Source: Gentiana macrophylla
Lineage: Eukaryota; Streptophyta; Magnoliopsida; Gentianales; Gentianaceae
NCBI GenBank assembly: GCA_026214975.1
Contig: CM047805.1
Location: 195,610,601-195,674,600, forward strand
Reading direction: 5' to 3'
Length of the DNA stretch: 64,000 nucleotides
How positions within the stretch are numbered: position 1 is the stretch's first letter; each line of letters begins with the position of its first letter. The notes beneath the pieces were generated by a model that saw only the letters and a list, made by a program, of their open reading frames with translations, had not been told where the DNA came from and made no database searches. The position numbers and the translations under genes are program-made. Of this stretch, positions 22,353 through 32,460 are shown in pieces.

Positions 22353-22523
22353 GCTTATTATGGCATTGAAGAAGGTTTGATACCTATAATGTGTGATAAT
22401 ACAAGTGCAATAGCTATAACAGATAATCCAGTTTTGCACTCAAGGACAAAGCACATTGATGTGAGACATCACTTTATAAGGGATCATGTACAAAAGAAAG
22501 ATATTACGCTTTCTATGTCCTAA
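22353..22523 (+). pseudogene. S1: end of copia RNase H
   Basis: An uninterrupted 56-codon frame from 22353 contains [20 protein letters not shown] and [19 protein letters not shown], the conserved C-terminal RNase H block of copia polyproteins. A TAA at 22521 ends it early; the expected FTKPL and SKSRIELGII pieces follow in the same frame with more stops up to about 22605. This is the last part of pol of the Sirevirus-like element S1, truncated on its 5' side by D. Confidence 0.85.
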
Positions 22524-23076
22524 TCGAGGACCGCTTAATAACATCTTCACAAAACCTCCGACAAAGAAAGATTTTCAAAATCGAGAATCGAATTGGGGAT
22601 CATAAAAGTCAGTTAAGTCAGTTAAGCCTCAGACATTTGTCAAGGGGATTGATCTTTGTCATGATGGGTGAGCTCACTTGATAGATCTGTCATTGACATC
22701 AACATTCTCAAACTGACCAACTGAATTAAGGACGAAACTGACCTTTAAGGACTGACCGCTGAAAATTTGAATCAGTTTTTATCCAGTCATAGAATTTCAA
22801 GGGTTAAAAGAATAATAGTGACATCAGTTACATCGCATTTAATTACTGCCATTTTTGTCAGAATTTGTTGCGTGTGTACCCCAATAATGCCAAATAGTAC
22901 ATGATTTGGTTACACAAACACTTAGTGGTAGTTGAAAAGATTGTACAATATCTCTTAAAAGATCGTGCAATCAGATCACTAACTGCCCAACCCTCTATAA
23001 ATCTTTTCAGACTCCTAACCCTTCAAAACACAAAAATCAAATTCTCTTTTTCTTAAAGCCTGGAAAATTTCTTACA
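22524..23076 (+). other. S1 spacer between pol and the extra gene
   Basis: About 550 bp without a gene. It is dense in ACTGAC and AGTCAGTT motifs (22600-22790). A TATA-like box (TATAAAT, 22996-23002) lies 75-81 bp before the first ATG of the following gene, preceded by AACTGC. A similar arrangement is found in S3, so this spacer may carry a promoter for a shorter transcript. Confidence 0.6.
22996..23002 (+). promoter_or_regulatory. Possible internal promoter of the S1 extra gene
   Basis: TATAAAT in the context CCCTCTATAAATC, with AACTGCCCA 13 bp upstream and an ATG at 23077. The S3 counterpart (63847-63854, minus strand) is TACAAATA with AACTGCTCA upstream. Confidence 0.4.
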
Positions 23077-25594
23077 ATGGCCGCTTCAAAACACTCACAA
23101 TAATCCAGATTAATAGCCATTGTAGAAAGCTTTTCCTTTGATGAATTTCAAGAATTGTGAAACAATACTCTTCTTGCCAGTTTTATATGCGAAAAGGTCA
23201 AGAAAACACAATATTGAGAAATCTTTTGGAAGTTAAAATGAAGAAAGATCTTGACTTGGAAGGTTTATTACAATTTTGGGAAAATATGAAGATGGTAAAG
23301 AACTCACTAGTGACAAATGTTCGTGGAAATAAGGTTATTATCAATAAAGAGATAATACGACAACTATTTGATTTCACTAACCCACATGTGAAATCAATAG
23401 ACCTAGCCTGTTTGCCGCTCAAGCATGAAGCCTTTCTCACCCAGATTACAGCCACAGATCAACCAGCCGGAGATTATATGCATCTCAACCATCTCATGAC
23501 TGAATTTGCCTTACTCAGCAGATGGATCGGGAAACATGTTATCGGACATTTCAAAGGGTTAGATAACTTATCCGAAGATAGGATACATCTAATGAACATC
23601 ATACGGGATGAATTTGAATTCAATCAAGGTGATATTTATTAAATCGATCAAGAAGCCACACTTAATGAATTAGCATGTGTTAGCAAAACCCAAGTCAAGG
23701 AAGACGCTTAGTTGGCGATTTTGGTTGAAGAAATCACTCAGTAGAATAATTCAGCATTACTTAGAGAGACTCAGTCAAGGAAAGGAGGCTGAACAAGCTG
23801 CTTTTTCAGGAACTACTGATACTAAGAAAATTGCAGCAGAAGTAAGTTCAAGGAAAGAGCATTTCGTAGATGAAGAAAAGAAGAAGACTGTTTTTCAACA
23901 GATAGTTGAACAGAAGGGAGTCAAGCAAAAAGCTGACTCACAGAAGAAAAATTCAGTTGGACGTTTGTTCTCAGGTACTTCAGTTGAGGAAACTGAAACA
24001 AGCAAGATAGCACCAACTGAGGTGGAACAAAAACTGACAACTGAAGATGCTCAACTTGCTGAATACAAAAAGATGAAACTATCAGAGAAACAAGTTTCCG
24101 CTATGGATGCTGAACTAGAGCAACAACAATCTCGGCAACTAGAATATATCTTTGACCCTGAAAGGATCATCAATCTGATTAAGATGAAGCTCAAACTCAA
24201 GACTCTCGGGAATCACAAAGATGTTCTAAAGTCTGAAGAAAAGATACTCCTAAAGAATCTCAAAATAGAATACTTATATGCATTATTCCCCATGGATGAA
24301 TTCTTAACAAGATGCTATTAGAAACTTGAAGAGAAAGCTCAAAAGAAGAAGAAGTCAGTTGAATCATCTATACTCAAGGATGTTTTAAAGAAGAATGATG
24401 ATGAGAAGGATGATGATTCAAAGAAGACACCAGAGCAAAGTTCAGTTTTACATCAAGAAGATAAAGTTGATATTCAAGGAGATAAAAATGAAGCTCAAGA
24501 TGAAAAAGGATTGCCAGTTGGTTCATAGACAACTGACAGTCAGAAACTAGAAGAAGCTGATAAACAACAGTTGATGATTGTGGACAATCAAACTAAAGAA
24601 GAAGTTGATCCAATAGAGTTGTTGACACCTAAAGAACTTACCAGAGTTCAAAAGTATCTGGATAGTAAGCTCAATCAAAAAGAAGATTACAACAATCTCT
24701 TGTCAAAAATCTCAGTCTACTTGGATTACAGGAAGAAAACTGATGTCTCAGTTAATTCCAAGTTAGACACTATCAAATAGACTACTTCAAAATCAGTTTC
24801 ATAAATTCTCAAGTTAAAGGAACAGCTTGAAATTACAACCTGGGAAGATAGAGAATCTCAAGCTCAAGCCGACTGGCACTTAAACAAGAGAATTTATGGA
24901 TTAGTGATTCGGCTCTCCGAAGCTTTAATTTCTCAAAAGGGCATAGCAGATGATCAAAAGGCAACTCATTTGTTAATCAGTCAGTTGTATGATGCCAAAA
25001 AAGGGGAAGTAGAAAATGAAAAGTTGAAGCTACAAGAGGCGAAGCTGAAACTAGAAATTGAATTGAGTAAGATAAAGAAAGGAAAATCAGCCACAGATCC
25101 ATATGTCAGCAATATGGAAGAACTCAGTGATGAATAGCTCATACTGAAATACAACCAACCTGGAGAGAAAAGAGCTGCTCTTACACTAGATCTATGGGTC
25201 AAGTTCTTCAAGGATTATAGTCACGTGAAGACCAAGTACAAGCATAATACTTATGAAGAATCTCTGCTTATTTCTAGTCGATGAATTTTATAATCGTAAA
25301 ATGGCAAGTTACAAGAAAATAAAGAAGATTGAAGAGAAACTTCAAATCAAAGACAAGAGAGAACAAATGAAAGCAGACATTGCCGAATTTGAAGAATACT
25401 ACAAACGCGAAAATGATCTTTCTAAGTTAGCTCTATGGAGAAAGTGGAAGATGTCAAGTCAAGTTGACTATCACAAAGCCTTTGCCAAGGAAGATACAAA
25501 ATTAGAAAGTGAATATAATTTTCATGATAAACAAAGCAAGTTTATATTAGTTACACAACAAGCAAAGTGGCTGATAAGTCAACACATCGTGTAA
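23077..25594 (+). pseudogene. S1 extra gene after pol (Sirevirus env-like position)
   Basis: A large post-pol gene of a Sirevirus-like copia element. It starts ATG at 23077 (MAASKHS), shifts frame near 23190 into 23157-23642, shifts again near 23785 into a frame open in large pieces to 25245, and shifts near 25250 to finish at 25594. The N-terminal third has GNKVIINKEIIRQLF, resembling the domain found in plant transposon proteins of the env-like class. The rest is highly charged, Lys/Glu/Gln-rich and coiled-coil-like (for example KLKLQEAKLKLEIELSKIKK near 25025-25085). In-frame stops at 23101, 23640, 23709, 23742, 24319, 24526, 24778, 24802 and 25135 can all be read as CAG or CAA changed to TAG or TAA. 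S3 carries a homologous gene. The function of such proteins is unproven; a membrane role is not supported here because I see no convincing transmembrane segment. Confidence 0.65.
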
Positions 25595-25699
25595 CTTATC
25601 TCTGTTTTTGTGAAATTCGTGAAAATCTAGTTTCCAGTTTTACTTTGTATTTCATTGTTTTATCTTTAAGCTTTTCTATTAAGGAGGGTTTTGGTATCA

Positions 25700-25715
25700 T
25701 CAAAAAGGGGGAAAT
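25700..25715 (+). promoter_or_regulatory. S1 polypurine tract
   Basis: TCAAAAAGGGGGAAAT, directly before the LTR start TGTTAG. The pattern is typical of Sirevirus-type elements. Confidence 0.85.
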
Positions 25716-26022
25716 TGTTAGAAATAAAATTTGAGTTTTGATGATGATTCATCTTATTTGTTTATTTGGTTGTTTACACCCCATTGATGAAGTGCTGAAA
25801 CTAGCTGTTATAGTGAAGAGCTAAAAGGTGTCTAGAAATAATATGTATAGGATTTATTAGAGTCTGATCTATGTATAAGTTGAATGAGACCATCATTGTA
25901 ATAGTTAGGGAGTCGTAAAACAGAAAACTGGAAATCATCTAGAAAACTGAGATTACACATTAGAGAAACTGATAACTCACAACAAAACTGAATGTTACTC
26001 AGAACTGAAGAAGGTAACTTCG

Positions 26023-26150
26023 CTGGGGGACACAAACTCAGTTGGCTTATCTAGAAGCAGAAGGCTGAGGGAACAAACTCAGTAAATGAAGAACTGAGGG
26101 ACACGGACTCAGTTATTGAAGAATGAAGAACTGAGGGTTCAAACTCAGTT
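26023..26150 (+). repeat. Four ACTGAG...CTCAGT modules in the S1 LTR
   Basis: Near-palindromic modules of about 20 bp begin near 26023, 26065, 26093 and 26130: each is CTGAGGG (first copy CTGGGGG), a short variable part, then AACTCAGT or GACTCAGT. Degenerate counterparts are in the S3 LTR (about 60060-60175) and weaker ones in S2 (56885-56950). They lie in U3 upstream of the TATA box and may be protein-binding sites. Confidence 0.65.
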
Positions 26151-26606
26151 TATGAAGACCAAAGCCGAGACTATAAGGTTAAAATTCAGGCAAGATTAAT
26201 TGTGATGACCTGAACTGACTTTATGGATCTTGTATGAAGACCTAAGATACATAAGGGCAATGATATCTTAGATGATTTATATGATATGGTGTACTCTGAT
26301 TAAGTCAATGTAAATCAGATGAGAAATATAGTTCTAAGTTTTGAAGAAGAGTAAAAACTCAGTTAACGCTCTAAACTAAAAATTGTCTCACTCGGTTTTT
26401 AGAAGCTTAAAACTAACCATTCATAAACAACTCAGTTTTACAGCTAAGAGACATCCAAAAAGCAAATAGAGAATTCGAACGTTGGAAATCAAGCATTCTC
26501 ATTGGATGAAGGATTGTCATGTCAGAACGGTCACTGACATCTGACATACAACCGTTGATAGCTAAAGGATTCAAACTTCAAGAAAGATGAACGTTGGATC
26601 TCACAC

Positions 26607-26614
26607 TATAAATA
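26607..26614 (+). promoter_or_regulatory. TATA box of the S1 LTR
   Basis: TATAAATA about 215 bp before the LTR end, in the place expected for the U3-R boundary. Confidence 0.6.
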
Positions 26615-26830
26615 CAGGACTTGCCATCAAGGATCAAAAACAACAACAATAAGATTACAAGTTTGAAAGCATTCTGAGATCAAGTTCTGTTCATCTGAAT
26701 TGCTATCAATTTTGTGCTCAACTACGCACAAGTTTTAACTGAACTTAATTTGTTTCACATCTAGATTTTTAAAGACAAGTTTATTCACCCCTCCCTCTAA
26801 ACTTGTGTCAGCTTTTTCAAGGGACCAACA

Positions 26831-27445
26831 ATATGTCAAAAGTTCACTATGCTAGTGCAGTTGGCAGTCTGATGTATGCCATGGTGTGCACTAAGCCTGA
26901 TCTGCTTTGTGCACTCTGTTGTCGCAGTACATGGCTCAACCTCGGAAAGAAACACCGAAAGTCGTGGAAAAGAATGTTCGTGTACCTTAGTGGTACAAAT
27001 TGATGTTGGTCTCATTTATGGAGGTGATATCAAGGTCCGATCACCGGTACCGTGATGCCGATTATATAGGTGATGTGGATGTGATGAAATCAATGATCGG
27101 GTTATGTTTCACATTGAGGAATTCGGGCTTGTTAGCTAGAAAGAAACTTTTAGGCAATGTGAGCTTTATCAACTAATGAGGCGGAATATATGGCTCTTAT
27201 CAAGCATCCAAGGAGGGTATCCGTTGAAGGGACTAGTCAATGATCTGGGGCTACATGGATCAAGAAGATATTTATTGTGACAGTTTGAGTGCAATTTGTC
27301 TAGCTAAAGATCAGGTTCATCATGAGAGAACCAAGCATATTGATGTGAGATATTGTTTTATGAAGAATGAGAGTGAGGGTTCAAGTGAAGAAGATCAAGA
27401 CCAATGATAACCATGTTGATATGTTCACTAAACAATTTCAAATGA
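26831..27445 (+). pseudogene. K1: end of copia reverse transcriptase and RNase H
   Basis: C-terminal pol of a copia element. The frame 26803-27003 carries SKVHYASAVGSLMYAMVCTK, the conserved block after reverse transcriptase. Further pieces in shifted frames include a VTGYRDADYIGD-like stretch (about 27040), a STTEAEYMAL block (about 27170-27190), CDSLSAICLAKDQVHHERTK (about 27280-27325) and HIDVRYCFMKN (about 27330-27370). At least four frame breaks are present. Its 5' side is cut by the S1 LTR, which seems to have inserted into it. The enzyme would copy element RNA to DNA. Confidence 0.8.
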
Positions 27446-27639
27446 GCAAGTTTCAGCTTGTGTATGGACTTCGAATATTCAAAGCTTATAACTGAAATCT
27501 AGAAGCTCACCAAGGTTGTTGAATGTATTCTATAGATAACTGCATAAAGACATTTGGCATTGATGAATGCATCTTGTACAAGTACATCCGCTTATGAAAT
27601 CGATTGATCGTGAATGAGAGTTAAGTCAACGTGGAGATT

Positions 27640-28101
27640 TGTCAAGAAAGTGACTTAAACTCTACATCCGTAGAACTAACTGTAGTCACCGAGTGATGGT
27701 CACTGAGAAGTGTATCCAAGTCTTTGAAGTCATCCGGGAAGTCTCACGAGCTTCTTTCGTGTGTCGCAACGAGGTTTTGGATGCAACTAAGTTCTACATC
27801 TATGCAATGATCAGCTGAGTTGGGTCAGCAGAGGGACCCAACATCTAGTGGCATTTATGGCAATCCGACAAATATTCTTGGAGGTTAGGGTTTAGGGATC
27901 TGTGTCTATAATTACCAAATGTATTGATCATTGTAAATGTTTGTGTAATCCGTCTGAAATTCAGTGCATAATAAAATATCTATTTTCTGTCCGTGGAGTA
28001 GTCGGCTCAACGCCCGAAACCACGTTAAATCTTGTGTTCTTCTTGCTTCTGTTATTTCTGTTGATTATTATTGTAAGATTGCATCCGTTAATTATCTATC
28101 A
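27640..28101 (+). repeat. K1 3' LTR (probable)
   Basis: A purine-rich GTGGAGAT precedes TGTCAAGAAAGTG at 27640. The proposed LTR ends ATTATCTATCA at 28101, where sequence changes abruptly to the integrase of K2. Length 462 bp with TG...CA ends. Only one copy is in the window, so the borders cannot be confirmed by comparison. Confidence 0.5.
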
Positions 28102-28657
28102 TGCATCCTGATTCCCTATCCCGTTATAAAGTGGAAAATCAATCAAATCATCAAATCAAAACTCTTCGGATCGATCATGGTGGAGAATTTATTTATACTC
28201 TATTTATGAATTATTGCAAAAACGGTATTCAAAGGCAGCTCACTATTCAATGGAGTCCACAACAAAACGGTGTGGCCGAAAGAAAAATTGTACAATAGAT
28301 AAGATAGGGAGAAGGATGTTGATTGGAAAAAATTTGCCCAAAACTTTTTGGGCAGAACCTATGCAAACGGCGATTTATCTTTTGATTAGATATCCTACAA
28401 AGGCGGTGTTAAATCGAACACCATATGAAGCATGGTACAAGAAGAAACTGGTGGTTGATCACTTGAAGATATTTGGATGTGTTGTGTATTCTAATATCTC
28501 TGCTCCGAATAGACATAAATTTGATGAGAAATGTGAGAAACTTATTTTCATTGGTTATAGTGATGTATCTAAAGGTTATTGCTTATACAATCCTATAACT
28601 AGTAAGCTTGTTATTTCAAGATATGTTATATTTGATGAAATGGCATCTTGGAGTTAG
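28102..28657 (+). pseudogene. K2: integrase second half
   Basis: Copia integrase from the middle of the catalytic core. TLRIDHGGEF (about 28160-28190) holds a catalytic Asp, and SPQQNGVAERK (about 28255-28290) holds the catalytic Glu. Then NLPKTFWAEPMQTAIYL and the KIFGCVVYSNI block follow to 28655 after a frame change near 28290. The first Asp and the zinc finger are missing because K1 lies immediately upstream, apparently inserted into K2 in the same orientation. Confidence 0.85.
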
Positions 28658-28899
28658 GATGGAAATTCATCCAATGTAATATCGTGAGATGAATTTTTTG
28701 AAGAATCAAAATCGGATGATGAATATGATCACACAACTCCACCTCAAAGTCCAACTCCTAGTCCACAGAAATCTCCAAATAAAAATGAAGGCACGAGTTC
28801 AGATTCACCACTAAGAAAAACTCGTTCGTTGAGAGAAATCTATGAAACTAGTGAGTTCGCTCTATTTTCTTGTGAACCACAAAATTTTGAAGGTACATC

Positions 28900-29911
28900 A
28901 AAAGATGAGAAATGGATAAAAGGCATTCAAGATGAAATTAGAATGATTGAAAAGAAAACACTTGGGTACTAGTAGAAAGACCAAAGAACACATATGTTAT
29001 TGGGATAAAGTGCATTTTCAAAACAAAATCTAATGAAGATGAAAACATATTGAAGCACAAGGCAGGCTCACGCAAAAGGATACTCTCAAAAATCAAATCG
29101 ACTTCAATGAAACTTTTACACCGGTTACTAAAATGGAGACTATCCGAATCAGATTTGCTCTTACAAGATCGTTGGAACTTTCAAGATATCAACTTGATGT
29201 AAAATCGGTATTTCTCAAGTGGAGAACTTGAAGAGGAAGCATATGTTCAACAACCTCAATTTTTGAGCTCATTGGCAAAGAAGACAAAGTTTACCATCTC
29301 AAGAAATCTCTTTATGGCTTAAAGCAAGCGCTAAGAGCTTGGAATAGTAAGATTGACAAGTATTTTCTCAAAAATTGATTTCATCAAGTCCTAATAAGCC
29401 TCTATTATTGTCAAGAAAATGATAATGATTTTATGATTGTGCGATATTTGTTGATGATCTCATCTATATGGGCACGAGTTTGAAATTGCTTGAAGATTCA
29501 ACCCAAAAAATGATGAATGAATTTGAGATGAATGATTTGGGAGTCATGAAATATTTTCTTGGAATTCAAGTGAAACAATCCAAGGGAGAGATTTTTATCT
29601 CTCAAGAAAAATATACCGAAGGTATTTTGAAGAAATTCCGCATGGAAAGTTGCAACCCGGTATCTACTCCAATGGGAGTAAATGAGAAGTTTAGAAAGGA
29701 TGATGGTGCTAGCAAAGTTGATGCCAAGCTATTTCAAAGTCTTGTTGGTTCTTTAATTTATCTTACAAACACAAGGCATGATATTGTTCATGACGTGAGC
29801 ATGATTTCAAGATACATGAATGAATTAAGCAAACTACATTTTGCAGCAACTAAAAGAATTTTGAGGTATTTACAAGGAACGAAGAAAATGGGCGTCAAAT
29901 ATGTCAAATAA
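28900..29911 (+). pseudogene. K2: reverse transcriptase
   Basis: Copia reverse transcriptase split by frame changes. Readable parts are LDVKSVFL near 29195 (first catalytic block), [17 protein letters not shown] at about 29290-29340, and a degraded VDDL site near 29450-29465 at the start of the long frame 29468-29911. That frame carries LGVMKYFLGIQVKQSKGEIF and the STPMGVNEKF block, then SLVGSLIYLTNTRHDI. Breaks near 28960, 29060, 29240 and 29440. Not functional as it stands. Confidence 0.85.
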
Positions 29912-29919
29912 GATGGATG

Positions 29920-30401
29920 CAAGTTAGTTGGTTTTACCGACAGTGATTGGGCTGGTTAATTGGATGACCGACAGTGATTGGGCTGGTTATTTACTTCACG
30001 ATATTTATTTTGCCTTGAATCAAATGTTATTTCATTGAGTTCGAAAAAACAACAAACAAGAGCATTATCATCTTCCAAGCATAATATATTATGGGCACAG
30101 ATGCAACATGCAAATCAATTTGTTAAGAAGATTACTTGAGATTTACACCAAGTACAAAAGGAGCCGACAATAACTTATTGTGACAATATGTCAAAGAATT
30201 GCAATGACAAAGAATCCGGTATTCCATGCAAGAACAAAACACATCGAGTTGCGATATCATTTCATCCGGGACATGGTGAGCAAAGATGAAATTATGTTGG
30301 AATTTGTCAAGTCAAATCATCAGCTCGCAAATTTTCTTACAAAACCAATTCAATTGGAGAAATTTCAAAAGGCTAGAGGTTTGCTCAAAATTGCAAATTA
30401 A
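29920..30401 (+). pseudogene. K2: RNase H and polyprotein end
   Basis: After a short break, with the phrase GACAGTGATTGGGCTGGTTA present twice (29939-29958 and 29970-29989, a local duplication), RNase H resumes and ends in the open frame 30180-30401: AMTKNPVFHARTKHIELRYH, then a LANFLTKPIQ-like block and LLKIAN before a natural stop at 30399-30401. The polypurine tract follows within 10 bp, so this is the true end of the polyprotein. Confidence 0.85.
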
Positions 30402-30408
30402 GAGGGGG
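30401..30408 (+). promoter_or_regulatory. K2 polypurine tract
   Basis: AGAGGGGG directly before the LTR start TGTTAGAAG at 30409, overlapping the polyprotein stop codon. Confidence 0.8.
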
Positions 30409-30723
30409 TGTTAGAAGATAATTTTCAATAAATTAATAATGCATCTTGAAAGATCAAGATATGATTATAAATGTAAATGAAAGATATACTAGTGTTAATG
30501 TAGTGGGAATAAATTTAAGATAAGCAAGAGTTTATTCATGAACGTCTTTCACATTTAAGTAACATGAATAATATATCAAGCCATGTCATCCAAGGTATTG
30601 AATGTAAGCAAGCAAGTGAGAATAAATCAATATAATAAATATTTCTTCAAGTGTAATAGCACTACAATACATATATTTTCTAGCATATTATTTTTCACTT
30701 GTTCTTGCTATATATCACCAACA
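30409..30723 (+). repeat. K2 3' LTR
   Basis: 315 bp with TGTTAG...CACCAACA ends. It lies directly against fucosyltransferase-related sequence starting GAAGAGGCC at 30724, which suggests that K2 inserted into that gene fragment. The 5' LTR is not in the window. Confidence 0.8.
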
Positions 30724-31362
30724 GAAGAGGCCTTATCAAAGGGTGTTGCAATTTTGGTGTTCCTATAATTTTTTGACACTTAGCTTGTACATGGTACCAA
30801 GAGGCCCTCTTGCAAGCTTTGGTTTCTGTTTCAAGATTTCCCAGGAGGAACTACCTATACAAGTTACTTTTAAATGGAAATCAGCTGCAACTGTTGAGAA
30901 GATGCATGACAGACTGTTAGGAGGACTTCTATTGCCAGGATTGGATGAAAGATCATGTGAAAGCAGATATCGATCAAACTCTTACCGTAGACCACAACCG
31001 ATTGGCCCACCTTCTTCTTATCTTGTTTCGAAGTTAAGAAACTATGAAGAGCTTGAAAAACAATATATGTGGTCCTAACACTGAGCTGTACAATAAGACG
31101 GATGAAGATATCAATGGTGGTAGAGAGGCTACCGGTTCTTCAGCTTGCAAATATGTCGTTTTTCTTAATCCTTTTAATGGTTTTGGTAATAGAATGCTTA
31201 CTGTAGGAGCCACTTTTCTCTTGGCTCTCATCACACATTGAGTCATGTTTATTGCTGATAGAGGTGACTTGGAAGGTCTTTTTTACGAGCCGTTTCCACT
31301 TTCCAGAGGTTCCTTCTTGGGGGATATTTTCTGGTTTACCACCACTTTCCTGAACAAATCAT
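30724..31362 (+). pseudogene. GT37 fucosyltransferase fragment, forward copy
   Basis: Part of a plant galactoside/xyloglucan 2-alpha-fucosyltransferase (GT37), a Golgi type II membrane enzyme that adds fucose to cell-wall xyloglucan side chains. Similarity is clear from about 30898: DRLLGGLLLPGLDERSCESR, then SYRRPQPIGPPSSYLVSKLR, then after a one-base frame change near 31065 CGPNTELYNKT and CKYVVFLNPFNGFGNRMLTV, the donor-binding GxGNRM region. A TGA at about 31240, which one C-to-T change from CGA would give, is followed in frame by DRGDLEGLFYEPFP. The catalytic C-terminal two thirds are absent. The first 150 bp share only scattered blocks with the inverted copy. This is the only host-type gene sequence I can name in the window. 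Confidence 0.85.
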
Positions 31363-31534
31363 GAGAATACCACCCAAGCAAAAAAATACCAATTTTGATT
31401 CGCGATTTTCTCCCGCTTTTTTTCACCTTGTGCACGATCTTGGGTGACACCCTTCCCTATTGGCCTCCTGTTCCTTGGTGGCTTCAATTCCCTCTGGTTT
31501 CCCACATAGTAGAATAAGAACTTTGAGCCCTCGG

Positions 31535-31598
31535 TTGTATTTATTGTTTCGAAATAAGATAAGAAGTTATATTTATTGTTTCGAAATAAGATAAGAAG
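31535..31598. repeat. 32-bp tandem duplication
   Basis: Two adjacent 32-bp copies (31535-31566 and 31567-31598), differing at one base. Each includes TATTTATTGTTTCGAAATAA. It lies at the turning point between the two fucosyltransferase arms, and the second copy runs into the inverted arm. Confidence 0.85.
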
Positions 31599-31773
31599 AA
31601 GGTGGGCCAATCGGTTGTGGTCTACGGTATGAGTTTGATCGATACCTGCATTCACACGAGCCTGGGAATAGAAGTCCTCCTAACAGCCTGTCATGCATCT
31701 TTCTACAGACAATTACTCCAACAGCTTTTGATAAGGGCTCTTCATTCAACACTTGATTATTAGTTGTTTTCAT
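31575..31773 (-). pseudogene. GT37 fucosyltransferase fragment, inverted copy
   Basis: On the minus strand, ATG at 31773 opens a frame with KMHDRLLGGLLFPG, CECRYRSNSYRRPQPIGPPS and SYLISK, near-identical in DNA to 30898-31030 of the forward copy. It lacks several codons present there (around LDERS) and the 120-bp insert between 30760 and 30880. The two copies converge, so their transcripts would be complementary over about 130 bp. It is a truncated gene fragment, not an enzyme. Confidence 0.85.
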
Positions 31774-32198
31774 TTCAGAAGAATGTAAAAGAAGAGATCA
31801 TACAATAACAAAATTTTCTATACATCATGAATTTTATACTAGACATCTTTAAATTAATGAAGAGAACAGTCCAGCCAAAAATAATAATTAACGATTTGAA
31901 AACGATGTTATATTTGAGAACAGTATACAGAAATTGTCAAAGGTAACGGACAATTTGACATGTGGAGTTACTAGTTCTCTACGGAATATGTACATAACAA
32001 AAGAATGAAGACATAGTATAAAAAGACAATTTCGTAAAGAGATGAAACATTAACAACAGTGATTGGAAAAATATATATGATTTTTATTCACGGTTGATTG
32101 GAATGAGTATACAGAGATATGTAGTTACAATACAAGATTCAAGAAGCAACTACAATCTTGGAGATATTTACGGATACAAGCAATAAAATGAATACTAT
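31774..32198. other. AT-rich spacer, no gene seen
   Basis: AT-rich, single-copy-looking sequence between the inverted fucosyltransferase fragment and the MITE. No reading frame or repeat was recognised. Confidence 0.5.
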
Positions 32199-32460
32199 CT
32201 ACTCCCAAAATATAAATCCGTTAAGTTTTTTGAATTCGTCTCATAATTAATATAAGTGTATTTAGAATACCAATAGAGTATTTATTTCATTTTTCGTCCT
32301 TTTATCCTAATTAATTATACATTCATATTCTTTACAACTATTACATTAATTAGAGTCGAAAGGTAATCTAGACTTTTACCATTAAATTTAATAACATTTA
32401 ACTAATTTCTTAATCTGTATGAAAATATTTACATAGATTTACATTTTGGGATGAAAGTAG
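32199..32460. mobile_element. Stowaway-like MITE
   Basis: 262 bp with terminal inverted repeats: left CTACTCCCAAAATATAAATC and, on the opposite strand at the right, CTACTTTCATCCCAAAATG then TAAATC (a 5-bp insert differs). It is flanked by TAT on both sides, consistent with the TA target of Tc1/mariner-type elements. It is AT-rich and has no coding capacity. It would be moved by a transposase encoded elsewhere. Confidence 0.75.

Larger units (their letters stand above)
25716..26830 (+). repeat. S1 3' LTR
   Basis: 1115 bp, starting TGTTAGAAATAAAATTTG and ending AAGGGACCAACA. It is homologous to the S3 LTR (59690-60434, minus strand). It carries four ACTGAG-type palindromes (26023-26150) and a TATAAATA box at 26607-26614. 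The right end abuts coding sequence of another copia element (K1). Confidence 0.9.
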
